A program made the translations under genes and the position numbers. Below are positions 9,484-18,313 of a stretch of DNA of 64,000 nt, in pieces (position 1 is the stretch's first letter; each line of letters opens with the position of its first letter). The notes under the pieces are model-generated. The model was not told the DNA's origin. It saw only the letters and a list, made by a program, of their open reading frames with translations, and did not search any database. This DNA comes from Gammaproteobacteria bacterium. GTDB taxonomy: Bacteria; Pseudomonadota; Gammaproteobacteria; Steroidobacterales; Foliamicaceae. The stretch lies in NCBI GenBank assembly GCA_011523505.1, contig WTGP01000008.1:62001-126000 (forward strand), given 5' to 3'.

Positions 9484-11247
9484 ATGGCCCCCGACCAATC
9501 CGGCACGCGCTCGCTGGACCGACTCCATCCGGACGCGAAGATCCCGTTTCCGCTCAGCACGGGACTTGCATTGCAGATTGCCTGCCTGGTGCTGCCCGGC
9601 GCGGTGATGATCCCTACGGTCGTGTTCCGGGCCGCGGGCCAGTCCGAGGAAGCGCTGCTATGGGCCGTGTTCGCTTCCGTCGCAATCTCCGGCGTCACTG
9701 CGATAGTCCAGGCTCGGCGGATCGGACGGTTCGGCGCAGGTTACATCCTCGCGATCGGAACATCCGGGGCCGCCATCGCGGTCAGCATCGCCGCCCTCGC
9801 GGCAGGCGGTCCGGCATTGCTCGGGACCCTGGTCGTTGTCCTCGCCCTGGTCCAGTTTGCGTTCGCCGCACGCCTCTCGCTGTTCCGGCGCATCCTCACG
9901 CCCACCGTAACGGGGACGGTACTGATGCTCACGCCGGTCACGGTCATGCCAATCATGTTCGACCAACTGAAGAACGTGCCGGCCGGCACGCCGCCGCTGG
10001 GCACGGCGCTCAGCGCGCTGACGACCCTGGTCGTGATCGTCGGCATCGCACTGACGGCAAAAGGCCGGGCACGCCTGTGGGCGGCGATCATCGGAATCGT
10101 CGCGGGCTCGGCCGTCGCGGGCACATTCGGTCTGTATGACCTGGATCGCATCGCCCTGGCTCCGTGGATCGGTATTCCAAGCACCGAATGGACCGCCCCG
10201 GACCTGCGTTTCTCGCCGGACTTCTGGGCGCTGCTTCCCGCGTTCGTGTTCGTCGCCCTGGTCTGCACGATGCAAACGATAGGCGGCGCCGTCGCTATCC
10301 AGCGTGTGTCCTGGGCCGAGAGCCGCGCTATCGATTTCCGGGCGATACAAGGCGCCGTGGCCGCCGACGGGATAGGCAATCTGCTGTCGGGCCTGGCGGG
10401 CACGATGCCGCTCGGCTTCCGGCCTACGGGTGCGTCCATGGTCGAGATCACCGGAGTCAGCTCTCGCCGCATCGGCCTCGCCCTGGGGGCGGCGCTGATC
10501 GTGCTGGCTTTCGTTCCCAAGGCGCTTGCCGTGATCCTGGCAATACCGGGCCCGGTCATCACCGCGTTCGTCGGCGTCACCATGGCAACCATCTTCATCA
10601 TAGGCATGAAGGTGATCATTCAGGATGGAATTGACTTTCGCAAAGGCCTGATTGCCGGCGTCTCGTTCTGGATCGGCGCAGGCTTTCAGAGCGGCGCGAT
10701 ATTCCCCGGGTATTTCTCCGAGTTTGCAGGCGCTCTGCTGAATAATGGGATGCTGACCGGGGGCATCGTGGCGATCGTCATGACCCTGTTTGTCGAACTG
10801 ACGAAGCCGCGCGCACGCCGAATACATCTGAAGTTCGATCCCTCCGCCCTGCATGAGATCCGGGATTTCGTCGGTGTATTCGCATCGCGGAGAGGCTGGA
10901 GTGCTCAGATGAAGGATCGTCTGGATGCCGTCTGCGAAGAAACTTTGCTGACTCTCCAGCAACAGGAAGAATCCGGTGCGGACGACGAGCGACAGCTGAT
11001 CCTCACGGCGCGCAGCGAGGACGGCGGAGCGGTGCTGGAATTCGTTGCCTCCAGGGGCGAAGAAAACATACAGGATCGGATGGCTCTGCTGGGCGAGGCC
11101 AACGCGGCAGCGATGATCGAGCAGGACGTTTCGCTGAGGCTGTTGCGCCACCTTGCCTCCTCGGTCCGCCATCAGCAGTACCACGACACTGAAATCGTGA
11201 CCGTGCGCGTGGAACCACCCGGAGGAAGGACTGCCCGTGGAAAATAA
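9484..11247 (+). CDS. NCS2-type nucleobase (xanthine/uracil) permease with C-terminal RsbW/HATPase-like extension
   Basis: About 12-TM body with VQARRIGRFGAGYILAIGTSGA and IQRVSW...DFRAIQGAVAADGIGNLLSGLAGTMP; soluble C-terminus LHEIRDFVGVFASRRGWSAQMKDRLDAVCEETLLTL...SLRLLRHLASSVRHQQYH. Confidence 0.8.
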   Translation: MAPDQSGTRSLDRLHPDAKIPFPLSTGLALQIACLVLPGAVMIPTVVFRAAGQSEEALLWAVFASVAISGVTAIVQARRIGRFGAGYILAIGTSGAAIAVSIAALAAGGPALLGTLVVVLALVQFAFAARLSLFRRILTPTVTGTVLMLTPVTVMPIMFDQLKNVPAGTPPLGTALSALTTLVVIVGIALTAKGRARLWAAIIGIVAGSAVAGTFGLYDLDRIALAPWIGIPSTEWTAPDLRFSPDFWALLPAFVFVALVCTMQTIGGAVAIQRVSWAESRAIDFRAIQGAVAADGIGNLLSGLAGTMPLGFRPTGASMVEITGVSSRRIGLALGAALIVLAFVPKALAVILAIPGPVITAFVGVTMATIFIIGMKVIIQDGIDFRKGLIAGVSFWIGAGFQSGAIFPGYFSEFAGALLNNGMLTGGIVAIVMTLFVELTKPRARRIHLKFDPSALHEIRDFVGVFASRRGWSAQMKDRLDAVCEETLLTLQQQEESGADDERQLILTARSEDGGAVLEFVASRGEENIQDRMALLGEANAAAMIEQDVSLRLLRHLASSVRHQQYHDTEIVTVRVEPPGGRTARGK

Positions 11248-12991
11248 CGGCATTGATAAAGGGCTGCGCTTTGAAGCGGATGATCGGCCCTCCCTGCCCC
11301 TCACTATCGGGCTGGGATTGCAGAACACGGCGCTGACCCTGGCCGGCGTCGTGCTTACTCCAACAATCCTCATTACAACCGCCGGTGCGAGCGATGCCTA
11401 TCTCAACTGGGCCCTGTTCGCCGCGTTGGCGGTCAGCGGCTTGGCCACGTTCATTCAAGCCATGCGATTTGGCCGCATCGGCGCCGGTTATATCCTGGTA
11501 ATGGGCAGTACCACCGCTTATCTCGCGGTCGGCATCAGCGCCGTGCGCAGCGGAGGTCCCGAGCTGATGGCCACGCTGATCGTCGTGGCTGCCTTTACAC
11601 AGTTCATTCTCGGCTCGAGAATGGCCATGTTACGGCGCGTATTTACGCCTACGGTTGCCGGCACGGTGCTCATGCTGATACCCGTGAGCATCGCGCCGAT
11701 CATTTACGGCAAGCTGATCAATGTGCCGGCGTCCGTTGCCCCCGCCGCCGCACCGGTAACGGCGCTGGTGACGCTCGCCGCCTCCGTTCTCCTGGCGCTG
11801 AGGCTGTCCGGCATCTGGAGGCTCTGGGCCCCAGCCATCGGCCTGGTATCAGGGAGCCTCGCGGGAGCGGCGTTTGGAATCTACGACACAGCGCGCATTG
11901 CGGCCGCGCCCTGGATAGGGCTGCCGGATTTCAGTGCCTATCCGGGGCTTGACCTCAGCTTCGACGCCACTTTCTGGGCGCTGCTTCCGGGGTTCATCCT
12001 GGTCACGCTGGTCGGCGCGTTGGACACGCTGGGCGACGCGATCGCCATCCAACGTGTGTCATGGCGCAAGCCGCGCGCGACCGACTTCCGATCGATCCAG
12101 GGCGCAATCTACGCCGACGGCGTCGGCAACCTCCTGTCCGGATTAGGCGGGACGGTACCGAACACCACTTACGGCAGTTGCATCGCCGTTGTGGAAATCA
12201 CCGGAGTGGCCGCCCGCCGTGTGGGCGTCTGCGTCGGCGTGATTTTTGCTGTGCTGGCGCTCCTGCCGAAAATCGTCGCCGTGGTGGTCGCAATACCCGG
12301 ACCAGTCGTGGGGGCCTACCTGGCCGTAATCATGGCGCTTATTTTCGTTCTTGGCGTGCGAATCGTGATTGCCGACGGATTTGACTACCGCAAGCGCCTG
12401 ATCGTCGGATTCGCCGTCATGGTGGGTGTGTTGTTCCAGTTTGACCTGGTCTATCCGGCTCTTCAGGAAGGAGCATGGGGTGAGATTCTCGGTCAGGGCA
12501 TGACGGTCGGAGGCATCACCGTAATTCTTCTCTCAGGCTTCGTGGATCTGACCCGGTCCAGACCGCGGCGCCTGCGGACCACGCTCTCCATCGCGGCGGT
12601 GCCGGCAATCGATTCGTTCCTGTGCGATTTCGCCCAACGGGCGCGTCTGGATGAAAGGACCGCGTTCCGGCTTCGCGCGGTCGGCGAAGAAGTTCTGCAT
12701 ATCCTGCTCGATGACCGAACGGAGGAAGCCGAACGCGATCTGTTGCTGATTGCCCGGGCGGACGGCATGGCCACGGACCTGGAATTTATCGCCGGCGGCT
12801 CGGAAATCAACCTGGAAGATCAACTCGCGATGCTCAGTGAGGGAGGCGCCGACCTACCCAACGAGTCCGAGGTGCCGCTGCGCCTGCTGCGCCATTACGC
12901 CACTTCGGTCCGGCACCAGCAATATCACGGAACGGACATCGCCACGATCCGCATCGAACCGGAGGGAGCCCCCAGGGGCGAAGCGAGCTAG
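11237..12991 (+). CDS. NCS2-type nucleobase permease with C-terminal RsbW/HATPase-like extension (tandem paralogue)
   Basis: Collinear with the preceding gene; GVGNLLSGLGGTVPNTTYGSCIAVVEITGVAARRVG; same C-terminal extension ending PLRLLRHYATSVRHQQYHGTDIATIRIEP; 11-nt overlap. Confidence 0.8.
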   Translation: MENNGIDKGLRFEADDRPSLPLTIGLGLQNTALTLAGVVLTPTILITTAGASDAYLNWALFAALAVSGLATFIQAMRFGRIGAGYILVMGSTTAYLAVGISAVRSGGPELMATLIVVAAFTQFILGSRMAMLRRVFTPTVAGTVLMLIPVSIAPIIYGKLINVPASVAPAAAPVTALVTLAASVLLALRLSGIWRLWAPAIGLVSGSLAGAAFGIYDTARIAAAPWIGLPDFSAYPGLDLSFDATFWALLPGFILVTLVGALDTLGDAIAIQRVSWRKPRATDFRSIQGAIYADGVGNLLSGLGGTVPNTTYGSCIAVVEITGVAARRVGVCVGVIFAVLALLPKIVAVVVAIPGPVVGAYLAVIMALIFVLGVRIVIADGFDYRKRLIVGFAVMVGVLFQFDLVYPALQEGAWGEILGQGMTVGGITVILLSGFVDLTRSRPRRLRTTLSIAAVPAIDSFLCDFAQRARLDERTAFRLRAVGEEVLHILLDDRTEEAERDLLLIARADGMATDLEFIAGGSEINLEDQLAMLSEGGADLPNESEVPLRLLRHYATSVRHQQYHGTDIATIRIEPEGAPRGEAS

Positions 12992-13695
12992 TTCCTGACG
13001 AAGTGCCCCAGGTAATGGCGGCTTTCCGCTCGCACGCCGCTCGCGCTTACGCAAGCATCGTGAACCAGGCGCTCCGTGCAGCAGACGTACGCAACATTCG
13101 GCCGCTGAAGCATCCGCAAACAGGGGGTCCGCCGCGTGTTCCGGATATACGTGTCGGCCACTTCGCCGGGATGAAGGCCTTCCGCTGACTCCAGGGACTC
13201 CGCCATATCCTCGATGGGCACAGGCACCAGATAGACATACCGGTCGGCCGGGCCCCTGTTCACGACGATCCGGTTGCGGCTTTTCCATCGGGAAGACACT
13301 TCGCGCCCGTCCCACGAGTCGAGGTGCAAGCCCAACCGCAATCCGGATATCCGATCCACCGTGATCGAAGGACGACCCCCATCGTCGACGGACGGGTCGA
13401 GCGCGGCGACCTGCGACAGGCTCATAAACGGCGAGAAATCCAGCGCCCGCTCGGAGTTCAGGTCGCAGGGGAAAATCGCGACAAAATCCAGTTCGTCTTC
13501 GATCGACAGCTCCTCGAGCGACGCGGTGTATTTCTTGACTTCGAGTTCGTCCAGCCTTCGAAAATCGACCGGCAATCTTGCGTCAGGCCGGTAGTCGACG
13601 GCGTCCGGGTAATACTCCTGCGCGCAGACCAGCGATTCGCTGTACGAAACCAGGTCGTACACATCGCCCAGCCTGCGGTCAAGGTAGATTTTCAT
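12988..13695 (-). CDS. Putative Fe(II)/2-oxoglutarate oxygenase-like RiPP tailoring protein
   Basis: GLHLDSWDG...SRNRIVVNRGPADRYVYLVPV (HxD-like) and distal PNVAYVCCTERLVHDACV; directly downstream of the radical SAM gene. Confidence 0.55.
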   Translation of the reverse strand: MKIYLDRRLGDVYDLVSYSESLVCAQEYYPDAVDYRPDARLPVDFRRLDELEVKKYTASLEELSIEDELDFVAIFPCDLNSERALDFSPFMSLSQVAALDPSVDDGGRPSITVDRISGLRLGLHLDSWDGREVSSRWKSRNRIVVNRGPADRYVYLVPVPIEDMAESLESAEGLHPGEVADTYIRNTRRTPCLRMLQRPNVAYVCCTERLVHDACVSASGVRAESRHYLGHFVRN

Positions 13696-13741
13696 GGAGG
13701 ATCTAGAGGCGCCGGCGCGAGATTGCGGCGGACCCGCCGAC

Positions 13742-14917
13742 TCAGATCAGGTCCGCGCCGACCTTTTCCAGCGGTTCGCCGTGCAGGGCCAGGTGCCTCA
13801 CGACGTGGGTGTAGAACTTGTCCAGGCCTTCGCAATAGACCGTGGGGTTGTCGAATCCCTTGCTGCTCCCATACCGGTGAACGGGCTGGCCACTGCCGCA
13901 GACGTCCCGCCAACAGCAATCCGAACAGGCGGATGCAGGCGTCTTCTTGTAGTGTTCGAATTCGTGAAACAGCGTGTCCTGGATGATTTCTCCGATGCTG
14001 GAACTCTTCAGGTCCCTGTAGTCGTATCCGTTCCAGTACTTCGTGGATCGCAGTGTGTCGTCGGGCCCTACTCCGCCATCGGACGACACGGTAATCAGTA
14101 GATGGTCCGGATCATCGTTCCCGTCGCCGAAGAGGAAGTTGCCCTGCCCGTAGATCCGCGCCAGGAAATGATCGATAAACCGAACGCCCACCGACTCCTC
14201 GTCCTTCGCCATCCGGTCGAAAACCTCGATCAGAAAATCGCCATAGGCTTCCGCGTTACCGGAAAAATTGTCGTGATTCAGGTCGGGAAGCAGAAAGTCG
14301 AGCTGGCGCACGTCAAGGTCGCGTCGAAAGTGGTCGTAGATTTCCCCGGCATCGAAATCCTCGCCGATCACGGCCAGCACGGCAGGAGGTTGATTCAGAT
14401 GTTCCTGACACAGGGCCAGACCGCGAACGGTCGCCTGGTAGGACGACCTGCCGTTGTGATCGAGGCGATGGGCGTCGTTGTGCGCCTTTGCTCCGTCCAG
14501 ACTGACACCCACCTGAACGCGATGCCGGTTGAAAGTCTCGATCCAATCGAGATCAACCAGCATTCCATTGGTCTGGATCGTCATCGACAGGTCAACTACG
14601 GGATCCAGATTTGACCTGATCTCACGGCAGATGCGGTCGAGCCGGGCTTTCGGCATCAGAAGCGGTTCGCCGCCATGCAGGTGTATCGCTATTCGTTGAA
14701 GTTCGTACTCCTCGGAAAATTCCTTGAGCCGTTGCACCAGCAGTGCAACGGTGTCATTTGATATGAGCGCCGAGTGCCCCTTGTAGCTGTCGTCTCCCGC
14801 GTTGAAGAAATAGCAATAGTCGCAATTCAGATTACATCGCTCGGTAATCTTCAAAATGACTTCCAGCGTATTCAGCTCGCGGAAGTTCACGGTTCTTCCT
14901 TCAGTAGCCACAGGCAC
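13742..14917 (-). CDS. Radical SAM/SPASM peptide maturase
   Basis: CNLNCDYCYFFN (CX3CX2C), HLHGGEPLL, QTNGMLVD, GVSLDGAKAHNDAHR; C-terminal Cys-rich SPASM-like region ACSDCCWRDVCGSG...YCEGLDKFYTHV. Confidence 0.92.
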   Translation of the reverse strand: MPVATEGRTVNFRELNTLEVILKITERCNLNCDYCYFFNAGDDSYKGHSALISNDTVALLVQRLKEFSEEYELQRIAIHLHGGEPLLMPKARLDRICREIRSNLDPVVDLSMTIQTNGMLVDLDWIETFNRHRVQVGVSLDGAKAHNDAHRLDHNGRSSYQATVRGLALCQEHLNQPPAVLAVIGEDFDAGEIYDHFRRDLDVRQLDFLLPDLNHDNFSGNAEAYGDFLIEVFDRMAKDEESVGVRFIDHFLARIYGQGNFLFGDGNDDPDHLLITVSSDGGVGPDDTLRSTKYWNGYDYRDLKSSSIGEIIQDTLFHEFEHYKKTPASACSDCCWRDVCGSGQPVHRYGSSKGFDNPTVYCEGLDKFYTHVVRHLALHGEPLEKVGADLI

Positions 14918-14930
14918 ACTCGCTGTTACG

Positions 14931-14955
14931 CCCTGAAGCTTTACCAGCTTCAGGG
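14931..14955 (-). promoter_or_regulatory. Perfect 10-bp stem-loop between RiPP precursor and radical SAM gene (attenuator or processing hairpin)
   Basis: ccctgaagct-ttacc-agcttcaggg; not followed by a U-tract on the minus strand. Confidence 0.75.
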
Positions 14956-14992
14956 CCAGGCAACAGGCTCAGAACAGAGGAGTTTCCGCTAC

Positions 14993-15292
14993 TTAAGCAT
15001 CGGGCGCCGGCGGAGCAGAAACGAAATTGCCGCCTGCTACTGCCTGACGTCCCGCCACCACGGCATCGGGCGCGGGCGGAGCGGAGACAAAATTGCCGCC
15101 TGCAGCCGCACGACTTCCAGCCGCCAACGTATCGTCCATGGGCGGCGCGGAAACGAAATTGCCGCCGGCTCCCGAATAGCTCGAGATCTTCGCCCGCAGA
15201 TTCGGACCGATCGCCTTGCCCGCTGCTTCCTTCTGGTCACTGTCGGAGATTCCCAGCTTCTCCCGGAGCTTGCGCACCTTCATGTCTTCCAT
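14993..15292 (-). CDS. Repeat-containing RiPP precursor peptide (99 aa)
   Basis: Leader MEDMKVRKLREKLGISDSDQKEAAGKAIGPNLRAKISSYSG followed by three AGGNFVSAPP units with 22-aa period, immediately upstream of a radical SAM/SPASM gene. Confidence 0.85.
   Translation of the reverse strand: MEDMKVRKLREKLGISDSDQKEAAGKAIGPNLRAKISSYSGAGGNFVSAPPMDDTLAAGSRAAAGGNFVSAPPAPDAVVAGRQAVAGGNFVSAPPAPDA
15009..15167 (-). repeat. Three 66-bp-period units encoding GGNFVSAPP cores
   Basis: Cores ggcggagcrgaracraaattgccgcc at about 15009, 15075 and 15141. Confidence 0.9.
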
Positions 15293-15513
15293 AGTTCCCC
15301 TCGCTTATTTGCCAAAAGTGATTTCATTCTACATCCACCTGATCCTGATCGGGACTGCTTGCGCCCACGACTCCATTCGGATGACTGAAATGTGCTCGCA
15401 ATCTGACCGAATTGACTACCAAACCTGATCTGCTAGGATCAGAAGTCAATCCGCTGACGCAACGTCGGTTCAGGTGTCGGCAGATTACTTAACATAAGTA
15501 GGGGATTATCAAC

Positions 15514-17712
15514 ATGCAATACCGATACCTCTTGTGGTGCCTTATGGGCCTCCTTCCATTAGCCGAGTTTGCCGCAGCGCAAGAAGTGGCGCTCGAAGAA
15601 ATCGTCGTGACGTCGCAGAAGCGGGAAGAGTCATTGCAGTCGGTCCCCATTCCCGTGTCGGCCCTGGGTGTCGAAACACTGGAAGACCGGCAGATCGTCG
15701 AAGCTCAGGACCTTGAGCGCTACGTTCCAAGCCTGAAGATGACCAATAACATAACGCAGCCCACAAACCTCTCAGCCTCCCTGCGCGGTTCCCTGGTCCA
15801 GGATGCATCGCTGGCCGTGGCGGAATCTCCGTTCGGCATTTACGTGGACGACGTTTATATCGGCCGCTTGAACGGCAACAATGTCCGTCTTGCGGACGTG
15901 GAACGGATAGAGGTGCTGCGCGGACCTCAGGGCACGCTTTATGGCCGGAACACCCTGGCCGGAGCCATTCGTTTCATCAGCCGTGATCCGGGAGAACAAT
16001 CCTGGCTGAAAGCATCCGCCGGTTTCGGCAATTACGATCAATATGAAGCTTCGGCCAGCGCCGGCGGTCCTCTTGGGGACGAGTTCGCCGGATCATTCGC
16101 TATCCAATTCAACGGACACAGCGGATACGGAACGAACCTGGCTACGGATTCCAATATCGGCGAAGACAAGAATTGGGCGGGACGGGTCAAATTGCGCTAC
16201 ATGGGCGGCGAGAACTTCGACGCCACGATTAACGTGTCCTACGCCGACAGCAGCAATGACGCGGTCAGAATGGTCGCCGCCACCACCCCCGGTGTGCCGC
16301 GGAATCGACAGCACACGTCCGAGGACCTCGTCCCGACCTTTGGCGGCCTTTACGATGTTTCCATTCCCGACCAGGACTACAGCGGCGGCGGGCGGACGGA
16401 CATCACCAACCAGCCCCGGGGCGATACGGAACAGCTCGTCACTTCTCTCACGATGTCCTATGACTTCGACCGCACGACATTGAAGTCCATCACGGGGTAC
16501 GCCGATACGTCCGATTTCTGGGCCAACGATTTCTCGGGCGCCGGTGCCATTCTCGCTTCCATAGGCACCGACTCCGACCAATTCAGCCAGGAATTACAGC
16601 TGCAAGGCAGCGCTGTTGGCGACAGGCTGAACTACACGGCCGGCGCGTTTTATTTTCAGGAAGACTCCACTCAGGACATCGGCTGGTTTTTCGCGTCCGT
16701 TGGCGGCCCTGTGTCCAGGAGCCATATCGATGTGAGTACGGAGTCGTATGCGTTCTTTGGTCAGGCCGACTACGCCATTACCGACAAGCTCACCTTTACC
16801 GGAGGGATTCGCTGGATCAGCGAAGACAAGGAGTGGGATTTCGACTTTCAGCTCCTGTTTATCCCGCTTCCCGCGGAGTTCATCGAGGAAGCCCTGGAAT
16901 ACGACGCGTGGACGCCGAAGATCGGCCTTGATTACGAGTTTGAAACCTCGGGACCCGTGGACAGCCTCATGCTCTACACGTCGGCCGCCAAGGGATTCAA
17001 GTCAGGCGGCTTCAACGGCATCAATATTTTCAACACGAGCGTCGCCAAATCCAGTTACGGGCCGGAGACCAACTGGACCTACGAAATCGGCGTCAAGACG
17101 GAAATGTTCAATAACCGTTTCCGTTTGAATGCCAACTACTTCGTCAACCGGGGCACCGATATAACACTGAACGCCAACGTTATCGTCGATGGCAATCCGA
17201 CCTTTCCCGTCCAGAACGCCGGAAATGTCACGATCAAGGGGCTTGAACTGGAAAGCACGGCTATTCTGTTCGAAGGCTTTACCGCGTTCGTAACGGGAAC
17301 ATTTCTGGATGGCAGGTTCCGTGAAATTGATCCGACCACCGCTCCGGCAAACTCGTTGGCGAACTATGGCGTGGAAGCGGAGCCCCCTCAGACCGCCGAC
17401 TTCGCGTTTGCCGTCGGCTTTGACTATATCCGTGACATCGACCTGGCCGGCAGGGCGGCGGCGATCAAGCTGGGCGTGGACTATTACCATACCGACGAGT
17501 ACGTCCTCGTTGCGACGCAGGAGTTCCTGATAAGCCCCTATAACCGCATCAATGCCTATGTGGGCCTGGCGTTCGATGAACGATGGGAAGCGCGCCTTGC
17601 CATGCAGAACCTCGAGGACGACCGGAGCTTCATCACCGGTTCACGAGGCCTCGGCGGCTCCATCGCCCTGCCGCCGCGCACCTACAAATTGACGCTGAAC
17701 TACAGCATGTAA
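15514..17712 (+). CDS. TonB-dependent receptor
   Basis: Signal peptide, plug EEIVVTSQKREESLQSVPIPVSAL, VERIEVLRGPQGTLYGRNTLAGAIRFIS, C-terminal YKLTLNYSM. Confidence 0.92.
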   Translation: MQYRYLLWCLMGLLPLAEFAAAQEVALEEIVVTSQKREESLQSVPIPVSALGVETLEDRQIVEAQDLERYVPSLKMTNNITQPTNLSASLRGSLVQDASLAVAESPFGIYVDDVYIGRLNGNNVRLADVERIEVLRGPQGTLYGRNTLAGAIRFISRDPGEQSWLKASAGFGNYDQYEASASAGGPLGDEFAGSFAIQFNGHSGYGTNLATDSNIGEDKNWAGRVKLRYMGGENFDATINVSYADSSNDAVRMVAATTPGVPRNRQHTSEDLVPTFGGLYDVSIPDQDYSGGGRTDITNQPRGDTEQLVTSLTMSYDFDRTTLKSITGYADTSDFWANDFSGAGAILASIGTDSDQFSQELQLQGSAVGDRLNYTAGAFYFQEDSTQDIGWFFASVGGPVSRSHIDVSTESYAFFGQADYAITDKLTFTGGIRWISEDKEWDFDFQLLFIPLPAEFIEEALEYDAWTPKIGLDYEFETSGPVDSLMLYTSAAKGFKSGGFNGINIFNTSVAKSSYGPETNWTYEIGVKTEMFNNRFRLNANYFVNRGTDITLNANVIVDGNPTFPVQNAGNVTIKGLELESTAILFEGFTAFVTGTFLDGRFREIDPTTAPANSLANYGVEAEPPQTADFAFAVGFDYIRDIDLAGRAAAIKLGVDYYHTDEYVLVATQEFLISPYNRINAYVGLAFDERWEARLAMQNLEDDRSFITGSRGLGGSIALPPRTYKLTLNYSM

Positions 17713-17753
17713 GCCGCCGGCCACGTTCGCCGGTGGTTGACTGAAATCGGCGC

Positions 17754-18086
17754 TCAGCCGTCGTCTTCAGTCTCGGGCGCCATGTTTGCCTGAGTCCCTG
17801 CATCCGTGGGCAGCGCAAGGTGGCCCTCTATTCTTGCGACCCGTTCGCGCAGACTCACGAGGTCTCCGCCGATATTGTCGAGACGGACGTTGACTTCCGC
17901 AAAGCGGCTGTTGACCTCCGTGAAGCGTCCATTGACTTCCGCAAAGCCGCTGCGAAGTTCGGCCCTGACATCGGCCATATCGCTACGCTGCTGCGCTTGT
18001 CCCTGAAAAACCGCACCCAGCAGAAGAGCGACCGCAGCGATCGCCGCGGACACCTTTCCGGCGCTGATCCATGCGCTCTTGCTCAT
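17754..18086 (-). CDS. Small membrane-anchored coiled-coil protein
   Basis: N-terminal TM then heptad-type FAEVNGRFTEVNSRFAEVNVRLDNI. Confidence 0.6.
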   Translation of the reverse strand: MSKSAWISAGKVSAAIAAVALLLGAVFQGQAQQRSDMADVRAELRSGFAEVNGRFTEVNSRFAEVNVRLDNIGGDLVSLRERVARIEGHLALPTDAGTQANMAPETEDDG

Positions 18087-18313
18087 TGCACTACCCTAAC
18101 GGCGGACAACACGCTTGACAATATCACAGCCCGGCCACAAGGTCGCGCTGAAATGCTCATCAAAACACCAAGAAAAAACGCATGAGCCGAAACCCGCCGA
18201 GCCTGGGCGAATTGATCCCGGCGAGTATGAGCGTTCGCGCACTGTAACGAGCCTCAACCGATTCCAAAGCGTCCGTTGTCGTTGATCGATAACGCTATGG
18301 AGCGATAACCGGC

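Noticed and set aside
9658-11373. 571-aa minus-strand ORF opposite the NCS2 permeases
   Set aside because: Low-complexity R/D/H/G-rich translation typical of the antisense frame of a high-GC gene; the plus-strand frames are clearly the transporters.
15009-15167. CRISPR-like or minisatellite interpretation of the 66-bp repeats
   Set aside because: The repeats lie in frame inside an ORF, encode conserved peptide cores with variable linkers, and only three units exist; no cas genes nearby.
18100-18313. Left-end attachment repeat matching the tRNA-Leu 3' exon
   Set aside because: Read by eye for a copy of GTTCGAGTCCGGCCCCGGGCA on either strand and found none; no integrase was seen either, so tRNA-targeted integration remains unproven.
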